Shown: piece after piece, positions 34,115 through 43,048 of the stretch | Layout: each line of letters opens with the position of its first letter | Numbering within the stretch: the stretch's first letter is position 1 | Program-made: the position numbers and the translations under genes | The notes under the pieces: generated by a model | Databases searched by the model: none | What the model saw: only the letters and a program-made list of their open reading frames with translations | Told to the model about the DNA's origin: nothing | Assembly: GCF_004000765.1 (NCBI RefSeq) | Contig: NZ_BILW01000044.1 | Span: 1 to 51,425 of the forward strand | DNA length: 51,425 nucleotides | Source: Paenibacillus chondroitinus NBRC 15376 | Lineage (GTDB): Bacteria > Bacillota > Bacilli > Paenibacillales > NBRC-103111 | Direction of reading: 5' to 3'

Positions 34115-34564
34115 ATGTCACAACCAAATAAACGCTCCAGTTTCAGGCTGCATCTCCAAATACCTTTAACCGCCCTGTTCAAGATTATAGGGATCAAAAA
34201 TAAAGCTGCCGACACGAAGCATTCCAAAATCATGATAAGGGACATCAGCGCAGGGGGCATTCGTATGCATACGCCCTTGAATCTCCCTACCGAGATGAGC
34301 TTGCTATTGGAATTTACGTTTCATCTCTTCCATCAAGAAATGAAGATACTAGGCATCATTAAACGAAAAACGATGCTGAAGCCCTCCCTCTATGAATACG
34401 GGATTGAATTCAGCATCGCAGATAAAGCGATCGAACAGCAGTTGACCAGCCACCTGATTATGTTGGGTTCTCGATTGAGACACACCAACGTCTTGGCAAG
34501 CTGCAGCTTTTGTTCCGATGAAGATATGAATGATATTTATGCCATGACTTATGACCTTACATAG
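34115..34564 (+). CDS. PilZ-domain c-di-GMP receptor protein
   Basis: 149 aa. The N-terminal RSSFRLHL supplies the RxxxR motif and RDISAGGIRMH the D/N-x-S-x-x-G motif, so both halves of the cyclic-di-GMP binding site are present. A beta-barrel and a helical C-terminal tail follow. The ATG at 34115 is chosen because GAGGAG lies about 7 bases upstream. Its 3' end overlaps that of the convergent fRMsr gene by eight bases. It has no attached effector domain, so it probably acts by protein-protein contact. Confidence 0.85.
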   Translation: MSQPNKRSSFRLHLQIPLTALFKIIGIKNKAADTKHSKIMIRDISAGGIRMHTPLNLPTEMSLLLEFTFHLFHQEMKILGIIKRKTMLKPSLYEYGIEFSIADKAIEQQLTSHLIMLGSRLRHTNVLASCSFCSDEDMNDIYAMTYDLT

Positions 34565-35048
34565 CGGCAGCTAGAGCTTGCACGAACTGCTCCAAATAGC
34601 GCTGATCGAGTTCATCAAAACGGTTCAGGCTAGGGCTGTCAATATCCAGCACACCGATCAGCTCGCCCCCGCTAAGGATCGGAACGACGATTTCCGATTG
34701 CGAAGCGGCATCGCAGGCGATATGGCCCGGGAACGCATGAACGTCCGGTACTAGCACCGTTTCGCGTAGCTGCGCGGACGTGCCGCAAACGCCTTTACCC
34801 AGCGGGATCCGAACGCATGCCGGCAATCCTTGGAAAGGGCCCAGAACAAGCTCTTCCTTCTCTTGCGCCTTGTCCACCAGATAGAAACCTACCCAATTCA
34901 CATCGGTCAAAAACTGTCCGAGCAGCGCCGCTGCATTGGATAAATTGGCAATTCGGTTCGGTTCATCATGTATCAATGCTTTAACCTGCTGAATCAGCAA
35001 GGTATAATTCTCTTCTCTTGTTCCTTCATAACCTGACTTCGCAAACAT
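34557..35048 (-). CDS. Free methionine-(R)-sulfoxide reductase (GAF domain)
   Basis: A 163-aa GAF-domain enzyme (YtsP/MsrC type) that reduces free Met-(R)-sulfoxide with thioredoxin. Family markers are NWVGFYLVDKAQEKEELVLG and FQGLPACVRIPLGKGVCGTS, the catalytic Cys in HIACDAASQSEIVVP, and LIGVLDIDSPSLNRFDELD. All three family cysteines (in PAC, GVC and IAC) are present. It is a single gene with a ribosome site (AAGGATG) upstream. Confidence 0.92.
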   Translation of the reverse strand: MFAKSGYEGTREENYTLLIQQVKALIHDEPNRIANLSNAAALLGQFLTDVNWVGFYLVDKAQEKEELVLGPFQGLPACVRIPLGKGVCGTSAQLRETVLVPDVHAFPGHIACDAASQSEIVVPILSGGELIGVLDIDSPSLNRFDELDQRYLEQFVQALAAAM

Positions 35049-35157
35049 GGTCTATCATCCTTCTTCCCCTTAACATTTTTGCTCTTTCATCATACCAAAA
35101 AGTGCACATTTCCGCCAAAGGATAAGATTTACCTGTTACTTCCCTATCTGAATACAA

Positions 35158-35195
35158 AAAAGACAGCCGCACTCGTCGAGATGCCGGCTGTCTTT
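35158..35195 (-). terminator. Terminator of araD
   Basis: AAAGACAGCCG pairs with CGGCTGTCTTT, with T residues on the minus strand, immediately after the araD stop. Confidence 0.8.
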
Positions 35196-35198
35196 CAT

Positions 35199-35888
35199 TT
35201 ATTTTTGCCCGTAATAGGCATTAACGCCATGCTTTCTCAGAAAGTGCCGATCCAGCAGCGTTTGATCCATAGGCTGGATCGCTGAATTCAACTCGAAGGT
35301 GCGATAACCGATCTTCGCGACCTCCTCTAGAACGACTGCGTTATGTACCGCATTGTGCGGGTCCTTCCCCCAACTGAAAGGGGCATGGCAGTTCACCAGC
35401 ACGCCCGGTACCATCGCCGGGTCGAGATCGCGGAACGTCTCGATGATGACGTTGCCCGTCTCCAGCTCGTAGGCTCCTTTAATCTCCGCCTCCGTCATGA
35501 GACGCGTGCAAGGGACTTCCCCGTAGAAGTAGTCCGCGTGTGTTGTGCCCAGGGCAGGGATGCCTCTCCCGGCCTGCGCCCAGCTTGTCGCCCATGGCGA
35601 ATGCGTGTGCACGATCCCGCCAATGGCCGGGAAGGCGCGGTACAACGCCAAATGCGTCGGCGTGTCTGAAGAAGGCTTCAACGTGCCTTCTACGACTCGG
35701 CCTTCCAGATCGACGACCACGAGATCTTCGGCCTTCAAGTCCTCGTAAGGAACACCGCTAGGCTTGATCACGACAAGCCCTTGCTCCCGGTCAATCCCGC
35801 TGACATTGCCCCACGTAAATGTGACGAGCTGATATTTGGGCAAATCCAGATTTGCTTCCAGTACCGCTTGTTTCAATTTCTCCAGCAC
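35199..35888 (-). CDS. araD: L-ribulose-5-phosphate 4-epimerase
   Basis: A 229-aa class-II aldolase-fold enzyme converting L-ribulose-5-phosphate to D-xylulose-5-phosphate, the last step of arabinose use. Markers are FTWGNVSGIDREQGLVVIKP, the zinc ligands in IVHTHSPWATSWAQ and a third His in LVNCHAPFSWGKDP. The GTG start at 35888 has GGAAGGTG about 11 bases upstream. araA and araB are not adjacent, so the gene is solitary here. Two palindromes resembling AraR operators lie 50-120 bases upstream, which suggests arabinose-responsive repression. Confidence 0.92.
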   Translation of the reverse strand: MLEKLKQAVLEANLDLPKYQLVTFTWGNVSGIDREQGLVVIKPSGVPYEDLKAEDLVVVDLEGRVVEGTLKPSSDTPTHLALYRAFPAIGGIVHTHSPWATSWAQAGRGIPALGTTHADYFYGEVPCTRLMTEAEIKGAYELETGNVIIETFRDLDPAMVPGVLVNCHAPFSWGKDPHNAVHNAVVLEEVAKIGYRTFELNSAIQPMDQTLLDRHFLRKHGVNAYYGQK

Positions 35889-35937
35889 GTGTACTCAACA
35901 CCTTCCGATATGAATGTACGTATAATGTACTATTATA

Positions 35938-36007
35938 CACTTGTACGTACATGTTATCTAGATAGTGGAGATATAAAGTTTGAGGTGTACAACTTGTATG
36001 TACACCT
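35938..36007 (-). promoter_or_regulatory. AraR-like operators upstream of araD
   Basis: TTGTACGTACA at 35941-35951 matches the core of the recalled AraR operator, a palindrome around TTGTACGTACAA. A second palindrome pairs AGGTGTACA (35983-35991) with TGTACACCT (35999-36007). The arrangement of two operators allows looping, as described for Bacillus AraR. Related GTACGTA half-sites occur at 35916-35931. Confidence 0.65.
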
Positions 36008-36030
36008 CGATTTATTTATGCTGTTAATAA

Positions 36031-37260
36031 TTACGCATGTATAATTGAAAAAACAAGGGTCTTGCCATCCGGCTCAAGCCGCGTCTCCACGGAGAAACTG
36101 CCAATCTGCTTCGTCGTTGTTTCCAGTACGCCCTTCGCTGCGGCGCGCTCACACGTATCCGTAAAGTGGCGATAGAAGATATCCGCATCATAACCAAAAA
36201 GGAAATCCGTAAACTTGCGAATACTTTCCATATTGCGCGCCAGCGTACCATCCTCCAGGCGAACTGTTACGCCATAGGTCAAAAATTGAGGATCAAGCCA
36301 CAACGATGCTTCATTACTGTTACGTATAGCCGCTGTCGCCCCGTTCACGGCAAGCGCTTTGGCATCCGCATCGCGGAACAGGCGGAGCGTTGTTTCTTCC
36401 AAATCATAATTCGTCCCCCGCAGCTTGCCTGCCTCTTCCATTATGCTATAAGCATCGAGCATGCGCTGATCAGGGAATATGAGCTTTTTGTAGCTGCCAT
36501 CTTTGGTAGGTACAACTTTAATGAAAGCGTCTCCCTCGTTTTTCACATTGATCCTCTTGGACTTCGTCTGCAAGCGAGTAATGATTTGCAAGGCTTCCGC
36601 ACGGGTAACATCTCGTCCCACACCGAAATACCCGTTCGGGTATCCTTCCATAATCCCCTTCGTCATCGCTTCGCCGATAAATTTCTGCTGTCTGGACGTC
36701 GCGCTTTGCAGATCACCGAATTGGGATGCCGCTTTGAGGCTGTATACCTCATCTTCCAAATATTCGGTTTCCTTCAGCAAGTAATACAAAATCTCAGCTA
36801 CGTCTTCGCGTTTCAGCTTCGCCTTATAATCCGTGAACTGCCCTTTACTAATGAAATGAAGATCACTGGCCAAATCCAGGTATGGCTTCGCCCAGTATCC
36901 GACCGTGCTTGGCTTAAAGGTGAAATCCCGATAATCCTGTTTCAAAATGCTCTGATTCCCCGCGCTTAGCGCCTGCAGAAAGCTTGTTTTCCAGTTGCGC
37001 TCACCATTCGGAAACTTATCCGTAAATGCCAACAAAACGATTTTCACAAATTGGTCAGCCGTTACCGCATCATCTGGTCGAAACGTTCCGTCCGGGAAGC
37101 CGTCCAGCAGCCCTTGCTGCGCCATCTGGGTAATCGTCTGCTCCGCCCAGTGCCCTCGTATGTCCGACATCGTAGCCGCTTCGCTTTTTGTTTGTCCAAC
37201 CCCTATGGTTATTACACAGCAAGCCACTGCTATGGCTATCCATTTATTCAACTGCCCCAT
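36031..37260 (-). CDS. Exported S-layer-homology domain protein
   Basis: A 409-aa protein with a signal peptide (WIAIAVACCVITIGVGQTKSEAA). SLH-like repeats follow at about 30-80 (IRGHWAEQTITQMAQQGLLD, GFPDGTFRPDD), a degenerate one at about 110-165 (GYWAKPYLDLA), and one at about 185-235 (GIMEGYPNGYFGVGRDVT). The C-terminal 170 residues are a unique domain with no recognised family. It is likely attached to the wall through the SLH domains; function unknown. It lies upstream of araD but is separated by the operator region, so it is not clearly co-transcribed. Confidence 0.82.
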   Translation of the reverse strand: MGQLNKWIAIAVACCVITIGVGQTKSEAATMSDIRGHWAEQTITQMAQQGLLDGFPDGTFRPDDAVTADQFVKIVLLAFTDKFPNGERNWKTSFLQALSAGNQSILKQDYRDFTFKPSTVGYWAKPYLDLASDLHFISKGQFTDYKAKLKREDVAEILYYLLKETEYLEDEVYSLKAASQFGDLQSATSRQQKFIGEAMTKGIMEGYPNGYFGVGRDVTRAEALQIITRLQTKSKRINVKNEGDAFIKVVPTKDGSYKKLIFPDQRMLDAYSIMEEAGKLRGTNYDLEETTLRLFRDADAKALAVNGATAAIRNSNEASLWLDPQFLTYGVTVRLEDGTLARNMESIRKFTDFLFGYDADIFYRHFTDTCERAAAKGVLETTTKQIGSFSVETRLEPDGKTLVFSIIHA

Positions 37261-37505
37261 GTTAAGACTCTCCGCCCTCTACAAATTTTTGATACCAACT
37301 TGTACCATTCTCTAGGATAAGGCTTCTATTAACCTTTGAGAACAGCCTTAAAGCCTAGTAAGAGAGGAGTGCCAAGCACTAGCAGGATTGGGTCTATAGC
37401 CGCAGGGGCGGGCTTTCATCCATGAAGCTGATTCCGTCTTTCTGCGTATCAAAAAGGACCACACCCTCTACAAGCGTAGAAAGTATAGTCCTATTATTCC
37501 GGCAC

Positions 37506-37955
37506 TCAGCCTAACTTTCTGCCAGCGCCAACGGTTTTCATTGAATTGTAGTAACGGAGCCAATCTGTTATGTATAACATTTTCGTTAGGAAATCCGGTG
37601 CGCTCCCCTGCAGGTAAGCATATTTCTCCTGCTGCAGCAGCTGGTGCATCTCAAAGCTTTTCTGAAATATGGCTTTCACAAAGGCCTCTTCCGTTTGCGG
37701 CTTGTGAAGATCCGTTCCCCGAGAGAGTTCAACTTCCTCAAAAATCACGCCTCTATAGTAAGGATGCACATTGATCTGTCGCCCCATATCCACGTACGCA
37801 AGACCTGTATACTCAAAAGGCAGCCAAATTAAATTCGTCTTTTTATCTTCCAGTTTAACGGTATACACTAAGCCCATATTCAAAGCAACTGGCTGAGGGT
37901 AATTGTTAATGACTCCGGAACGCAGGTGATCCATGACATGCTCAACGAAATTCAT
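37506..37955 (-). CDS. Conserved hypothetical protein
   Basis: A 149-aa protein (MNFVEHVMDHLRSGVINNYP), soluble, with conserved-looking segments LIWLPFEYTGLAYVDMGRQI and YLQGSAPDFLTKMLYITDWL. ATG 37955 is chosen because GGAGAGGAAG lies about 8 bases upstream; the ORF start at 37973 lacks a ribosome site. Function unknown. The next gene is divergent. Confidence 0.65.
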   Translation of the reverse strand: MNFVEHVMDHLRSGVINNYPQPVALNMGLVYTVKLEDKKTNLIWLPFEYTGLAYVDMGRQINVHPYYRGVIFEEVELSRGTDLHKPQTEEAFVKAIFQKSFEMHQLLQQEKYAYLQGSAPDFLTKMLYITDWLRYYNSMKTVGAGRKLG

Positions 37956-38132
37956 TGTGTTCTTCCTCTCCAAAGGACCTGATTTACATGCAGTATCCTT
38001 CCTACATATTGCGTGCTAATACCTTCTATTGTCAAGGCTGCAATTCGCATTCTTCCTATTATTTGCATAAAAAATACCAATGGCTGAGATACTAATCCAA
38101 AGACATTTTGAAGTGAAGAGGACGGGTTTCCT

Positions 38133-39395
38133 TTGCCAACACATTCCACCCCACGATGGACAATGGCTGCTGTCAGAAGGTTCGATATTATCTACGCCCA
38201 GCGCCGCACCCCCTTCATGGTTGCCTGGTGGTCGGCTTCCTTCCCTGGCTTTGGACATCTGCTTATGTACAAAAATACAACAGGTGTTCTGTTAACGCTT
38301 TCTGAAGTCATTATTAATTCATTGGCCAAAATCAATCTGGCTATGGTGTATTCGTTTAGCGGCAATTTCGCGTTGGCGAAGTAAGTTTTGCATCCCAATT
38401 GGCTATTCGGTTATATGTTTATTTATTTTTTTGCAATCTGGGACAGCTATCGCTGCTCCATTGAAGCGAATAAGCACTACGAACTGGCTATGCTGGAAAA
38501 CGGACGAATCCCCGTACATCTCATGCGTTCAACCGGCATCCAATTTCTTGAGAAGAAGAGACCTCTTATCGCCGCTTACTGCTCATTTCTTTTTCCGGGT
38601 CTTGGACAGCTTTACAATAAGCACATTTGGCTTGGCTTTTACGGCATTTTCTGGTGGTGGATTTATCTCACATTTTCTCATTTCTATGAAGCGCTTATGG
38701 CTCTCATCCTGGGTCATAACCGTATGGTTGTCAGCATTCTGAACCCCCAATGGCTTATGTTCATGCCTTCCGTTCTAGGAGGTGCCATGTACCATTCTTA
38801 TACCAGCTCGATTGAACAAAATCGGCTTTTCCGCATCACCCAGCGTCAGCATTTAACCGATTATTATGAGAAAGCCAGGATCGCATCGATGAATGGAACC
38901 GAGACGAACTCCCCTTTGTGGATGATTGGCACATTTGAGCATTGTACGGAGTTGGAGCAAGCTTTAAGCATGTTGGAGCACAGCGGTATTCATCCAGCCC
39001 GCATTCGACCCATCCTCATGGACGCTCATGCAGATAAATCATTATCTATTGTTGATCAACGCTTTGATCGTACAGCTAAATCCGTTGAAATCGGCTTTGC
39101 CAGCGCAATAGCTTTCAGTGTCTTTGGGATTAGCCTAGGCTTCATCTTGGAATGGGGTCCTATCATTTGGGGACTTATCTACGGTTTTGGCGGCTTTTTG
39201 CTCGGGTTCGGCATCGGACTCCTTATCAAATCCAAACATTCCCTCCCTCATCAAAAACATAAGCTTCCGGAAGTGACGGTGCTGGTTCAGTATCAAAATG
39301 AGGAGGAAGCTGCGCTCATTCATGAAACGTTCTGGCGTTATAAAGCTATCACCGTGGGTAGAATCGATCGCCAGCACGCTAATCCTGCACTATAA
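38133..39395 (+). pseudogene. Membrane protein gene interrupted by one in-frame stop
   Basis: Two frames (38133-38384 and 38388-39395) are in the same phase and separated only by TAA at 38382-38384. Reading through gives one continuous protein of about 420 aa (SGNFALAK, stop, VLHPNWLFGYMFIYFFAIWD). A CAA-to-TAA change would explain it. The whole protein has a TM2-like module on each side of the stop (PGFGHLLMYKNTTG and FPGLGQLYNKHIWLGFYGIF), a cytoplasmic ferredoxin-like domain (LWMIGTFEHCTELEQAL) and two more helices (GFASAIAFSVFGISLGFIL). The TTG start at 38133 has GAAGAGGA upstream. The second half could restart at TTG 38388, but no ribosome site is seen there. It may be inactivated, a sequencing error or readthrough. 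Function unknown. Confidence 0.7.
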
Positions 39396-39431
39396 ACGGC
39401 TGAACAACACGTTGGAACGCTTCAGCCGTTT
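39394..39431 (+). terminator. Terminator after the split membrane-protein gene
   Basis: AAACGGCTGAA pairs with TTCAGCCGTTT around a 16-base loop. The inverted repeat overlaps the stop codon. Confidence 0.7.
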
Positions 39432-39618
39432 CAGCTAGACGGATAATCCACGTCCAATTTCTATATACAGGATCCATTCTCTTCCCCGGCTCAAAACTCC
39501 TCCAGAATCCGACCTACTTCTTTTCTGCTAATTTAACTTCAAACTCCGACTCTTGCGGCAATATCCTTGCGAATTATTTAAGTATGGGATGATGCCGTCA
39601 AATTTTTTTGGGCGTTTT

Positions 39619-39647
39619 GCGAACTTTTTGGAACCTGCAAACGTCTA
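39619..39647 (+). promoter_or_regulatory. ECF (SigW-like) promoter of the sigma-factor gene
   Basis: GCGAAC (39619-39624), 17 bases, CGTCTA (39642-39647). This fits the AAC...CGT pattern of ECF promoters and lies just before the sigma gene, which suggests autoregulation. Confidence 0.55.
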
Positions 39648-39665
39648 ATTTAGAGAGGTGAGAGA

Positions 39666-40232
39666 ATGGAGACGACCGGTGTCCATGTATTTGAGTATTT
39701 AAAGTACGTATCTGAAACGACAGATCAAAAAGTCATTCTTCGCAATTTGATGGAGACCTATGGAAATGATGTTTGGAATTACGCTTTCAGCATTTGCCGC
39801 AACTCAGACTTAGCTGATGATATTGCCCAAGATGCCTTCCTAAAAGTTTATCGCAATCTTACTACATTCCGCGGCGAAGCTTCGGTTAAGACCTGGCTTC
39901 TTACGATTACACGCAATACGACTTATGATTATTTACGCAAAGCCTTCTGGCGCAAAGTGACCCTTGTTGGCTTCATTCAATCTACAGGTACATCGAGTTC
40001 CGCAGAAACAGAAGCCATGGAGAAATTGTATGCCAGCGACATTTGGAAAAAAGTTATTTCCCTTCCACCGAAATATAGGGAAATTCTGATTTTGCATGCC
40101 CACTATCAGCTCTCAACGAAAGAAATGGCGTCTATCCTTAACATATCGGAGGGAACCGTTAAATCACGGCTTCATCACGCCAGACTCAAGGTGGTCAAAT
40201 TGAAGGAGCGTGAGGCTCTTGAAGAATCCTGA
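39666..40232 (+). CDS. ECF RNA polymerase sigma factor (SigW/SigM-like)
   Basis: A 188-aa sigma-70 factor of the extracytoplasmic-function group. Region 2 (about 25-90) has NSDLADDIAQDAFLKVYRNL and ASVKTWLLTITRNTTYDYLR. Region 4 (about 125-180) has LPPKYREILILHAHYQLSTK, EMASILNISEGTVKSRLHHA. GAGAGGTGAG precedes the ATG. The downstream gene begins within its last codons, so sigma factor and probable anti-sigma factor are coupled. A matching promoter upstream of the NfeD-flotillin pair (46753-46780) suggests that pair as a target, as for SigW in Bacillus subtilis. Confidence 0.9.
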   Translation: METTGVHVFEYLKYVSETTDQKVILRNLMETYGNDVWNYAFSICRNSDLADDIAQDAFLKVYRNLTTFRGEASVKTWLLTITRNTTYDYLRKAFWRKVTLVGFIQSTGTSSSAETEAMEKLYASDIWKKVISLPPKYREILILHAHYQLSTKEMASILNISEGTVKSRLHHARLKVVKLKEREALEES

Positions 40233-41508
40233 TCCGGATGATTTACGCAAACAATTGGAATCAGGACCGCTTGAGCGCCCCGGCTTTACTTCCAAGCTTC
40301 AGCGCGAGATTGAAGAAGCGGTTGAACGCAAAGAACGAACGAAGCCAAGGATCAAGCCTGTGCTTTGCTTCGCCGGTGTCGGTGCAATCGTGGCCGCGAT
40401 CTTGCTTTTCCCTTGGAACACGCTACATACCCAAAGTGATGCCGCACCTGTGGCAGATACAGCAATCACAGCAACAACAGCGTCCTTAAACCTCTCTCCT
40501 ACGCCGATTACTACGGCTCTGCTGATTGGCTTAAGGACCGAGCATGAACCTGCCAACGAGCCTGGACGCGCGCTGAAACCCATGCGCTATAGTACCTATC
40601 GCACGATGCTGATCGCGCCTGTTCGCGGACAACTGCAGAAGACGTCCGAAGGCTCGGGGATTCTTATGCCTTATAAGCAAAACTTCTGGAAAATTGACTC
40701 GCTGGTTCATCGAACGAAAACGGATGAGTTCCACTACTTATCCGCCCATTTGGCGGATCAGCCTGTGAAACCGGAAGCTTTCCCGGATGATGAAAGCGAA
40801 CAGCTCAATCGGACAGAAACCCTCCTATTTGCGGGGAATCAATATGTGTCTATTGCCGAGGCGGAACAGACAGTGCGAGGCGGTGCGCCCTATCAAGCAG
40901 ATCGCATCTGGGTCCGTACCCTGCCGCAATTAAAAGAAGGCCACACCGTACAGTTCTACAACAAGCCGGTGGACAAGAATCATGTGTCTATCGCTGATGT
41001 CTACGGCACGAACACGAATATCAGCGGCGTGCTTGGCAGTATATCCAGCAGTTTACGCGGCGAGGTATCCGGCGAAAGCTGGACAGTTCAGCGCGAACCA
41101 GGGCACTGGGTTGGCAAGGTCGCTGAAACGCCGCGTGTTACAACCACGGCGGCAGTACCCGACAGCTATGCGCTGCATGACTTCCCGCGAGAGCTGCCCG
41201 ATAAAGTCGTCAACCACGACGATCTGTGCTGCAACTGGAAAGGCATTCAGTCCTCCTGGCCGCAAGCAACCGATGCTTTAACTTCGCCGATGAACGATAT
41301 GCTCGTTATTTTCGAGAACGGCAAGCTCAAGTTCTATCCCTACGGCCAGGCTCCTGGCAGTGATCCACAGCTTGTGCTGAATCTGCTCCCCGGTGAGCAG
41401 CTTGTCATGGCGCAGTGGGCCACAGATCATTATGTCGAGGAATGGATTGATAAGGTTGGCCGGTATTTAGCGCCAGAGACGGATAAACGCGTGCCGTCGA
41501 TTGAATAA
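40219..41508 (+). CDS. Probable membrane anti-sigma factor or sigma-cognate regulator
   Basis: About 429 aa. A short cytoplasmic basic/acidic N-terminus (DPDDLRKQLESGPLERPGFT, about 55 residues) is followed by a single transmembrane helix (about 55-75, VLCFAGVGAIVAAILLFPW) and a large extracytoplasmic domain of about 350 residues. This is the layout of anti-sigma factors encoded after ECF sigma genes, though the N-terminus lacks a recognisable zinc motif. The start is probably TTG 40219, since AAGGAG lies about 11 bases away; the GTG at 40210 is too close to it. It overlaps the sigma gene. The outer domain is not recognised. Confidence 0.7.
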   Translation: MKNPDPDDLRKQLESGPLERPGFTSKLQREIEEAVERKERTKPRIKPVLCFAGVGAIVAAILLFPWNTLHTQSDAAPVADTAITATTASLNLSPTPITTALLIGLRTEHEPANEPGRALKPMRYSTYRTMLIAPVRGQLQKTSEGSGILMPYKQNFWKIDSLVHRTKTDEFHYLSAHLADQPVKPEAFPDDESEQLNRTETLLFAGNQYVSIAEAEQTVRGGAPYQADRIWVRTLPQLKEGHTVQFYNKPVDKNHVSIADVYGTNTNISGVLGSISSSLRGEVSGESWTVQREPGHWVGKVAETPRVTTTAAVPDSYALHDFPRELPDKVVNHDDLCCNWKGIQSSWPQATDALTSPMNDMLVIFENGKLKFYPYGQAPGSDPQLVLNLLPGEQLVMAQWATDHYVEEWIDKVGRYLAPETDKRVPSIE

Positions 41509-41515
41509 ATATAGG

Positions 41516-41557
41516 AAGGATCTGTTCTCCAATTGTTGGAGATGGATCCTTTTTTTC
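41516..41557 (+). terminator. Terminator of the sigma/anti-sigma operon
   Basis: AAGGATC and CTCCAA pair with TTGGAG and GATCCTT around a small loop, followed by seven T residues. Confidence 0.75.
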
Positions 41558-41647
41558 ATTGTCATTTGCTTCATGTCCTGAATACAATGTTACAGCTGAA
41601 TGCCTAAGCCTAAAGAGCTTAAGACGAAAGGATGACGATAAAGAACA

Positions 41648-42970
41648 ATGAAAAGATCATATAAGCTCACCGAAATCGCCGGCAAAATTGGAAAAACACG
41701 TGCATCTGTGGTCGAATGGTCCAATCACTTTCGCGAATTTCTTCCGATCGTAGCTGTTGACGGGTCACTCAGATACACGGAAGAGGCCATCGAAATGTTT
41801 CGAGCCATCGCCAGGATGAAAGACGCCAATAAGCCACTTAAGTTCATCAAAGAACAGTTACAGGAAATGCGTGATAAGGAAGCTCTTTCACTGTCTAAAG
41901 AAATACAAACTACGCCGACTGGAACTCCGGCTCCTTCAGCTTCTCCTACGGCTCCTGCTACTTCCGGCTCCAATTTGCCCCCGCTGGCTGTTAACAAATC
42001 AAATGCGCAGTTCAGTAGTGATACGATCGAATTACGTAATTCGGTACAGCTCCTCAAGCAAAAGATAGAATCGAACAAAACGCCAGAGAAGTTAAAGGAC
42101 TACACAGATAACTTGAATCAAAAAGCCAGTATAGCGTCAGTTACAGCTGGCAGAGCTTCATCACCTGCTTTGGATCCCTCCAACTTTCAGTTCGATCTTT
42201 TAACACATAAATTCACAGAGCTAAGCGCCATGGTCCACTCTCTCATGCAGAAGGTCATAAAAACACCGGAACAAACAAGTAAGGAAGAAAGCTTGGTAAC
42301 CACCGTTGAGGCATTGGATACGCGATATCATAGTGTTTCGGATGAAATTGCGGACCTGCGTAATGAAATCCAGCGTCTCGCACAAGCGCAAGAACTAGCG
42401 CTAGAACAAGCACAAGTTCAAGCACAAGTTCAAGCACAAGTTCAAGCACAACCTGAAATTTCGGAGACCGACCTCAAAAATGAGATACTGTCCGCTGCCA
42501 CAGAGTTGCTGAGACCACAAGTTGAGGGTGTTTCGGAGGAAGTACAAATGCTGGGCAACCGATGTGACGCCCTTACGGAGGAAGTAACGGAACTGAGCAG
42601 CGTCAATCAAATTCTCGTTAACAAGATAGCTGAGCTCATTGAACAGGACATCCGCAGTGAAATCGCTACAACCATTGAATTGTTACACAGACAATTTGAA
42701 GGTGCTTCTCTGAAAGTGAAAGGACTTCAGAACGTCATCCAGGCTATTCAACAGCAGATCCAAGAAGCTTCTGAACAAGACGTCAAAGGTGAACTCCTCA
42801 TTGCCACGAAGGAGCTGCTGAACCAGCAGTATGAAGGCGTTACCGGGGAAATCAAAGAGCTGAAAGAAGAACTGAATAAAAAATACGATGATATGTTTCA
42901 AAAAATGACAGCACAGCAACGACTACTTGATAAGATTGCCGAATTCTTAGGCTATCCGGTTATCAATTGA
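41648..42970 (+). CDS. MerR-type HTH protein with long coiled coil (RacA-like architecture)
   Basis: A 440-aa protein. The N-terminal 70 residues form a MerR-like winged helix (YKLTEIAGKIGKTRASVVEW, RYTEEAIEMFRAIARMKDAN). A Pro/Ser/Thr-rich linker (95-115) leads to long heptad-rich helices to the C-terminus (ELRNSVQLLKQKIESN, EIKELKEELNKKYDDM). A Gln-Ala-Gln-Val repeat tract lies at about 255-268. A MerR-like head plus coiled coil is the layout of the sporulation chromosome-anchoring protein RacA and of several Paenibacillus paralogues. The coiled coil replaces any effector-binding domain, so a structural or DNA-bridging role is more likely than classic gene regulation; this is inference. Confidence 0.7.
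   Translation: MKRSYKLTEIAGKIGKTRASVVEWSNHFREFLPIVAVDGSLRYTEEAIEMFRAIARMKDANKPLKFIKEQLQEMRDKEALSLSKEIQTTPTGTPAPSASPTAPATSGSNLPPLAVNKSNAQFSSDTIELRNSVQLLKQKIESNKTPEKLKDYTDNLNQKASIASVTAGRASSPALDPSNFQFDLLTHKFTELSAMVHSLMQKVIKTPEQTSKEESLVTTVEALDTRYHSVSDEIADLRNEIQRLAQAQELALEQAQVQAQVQAQVQAQPEISETDLKNEILSAATELLRPQVEGVSEEVQMLGNRCDALTEEVTELSSVNQILVNKIAELIEQDIRSEIATTIELLHRQFEGASLKVKGLQNVIQAIQQQIQEASEQDVKGELLIATKELLNQQYEGVTGEIKELKEELNKKYDDMFQKMTAQQRLLDKIAEFLGYPVIN
42407..42453 (+). repeat. 12-bp tandem repeat within the coiled-coil gene
   Basis: The unit CAAGCACAAGTT is repeated nearly four times, encoding a QAQV tract. The perfect copies suggest recent slippage expansion. Confidence 0.85.
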
Positions 42971-42981
42971 TCGTCATGGAT

Positions 42982-43030
42982 TGCATAAATAATAGGCCTT
43001 CACGCAGCAGCGGGCTCTATTATTTATGCA
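42982..43030. terminator. Bidirectional terminator with TGCATAAATAATAG stem
   Basis: TGCATAAATAATAG pairs with CTATTATTTATGCA, with an inner GGCC/GGGC pairing. It separates the convergent coiled-coil and HD-GYP genes. Confidence 0.8.
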
Positions 43031-43048
43031 TTTTGCTGTTTCATGCGG

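Noticed and set aside
42407..42453. CRISPR-like repeat
   Set aside because: Units are 12 bp, contiguous without spacers and in frame within a coding gene.
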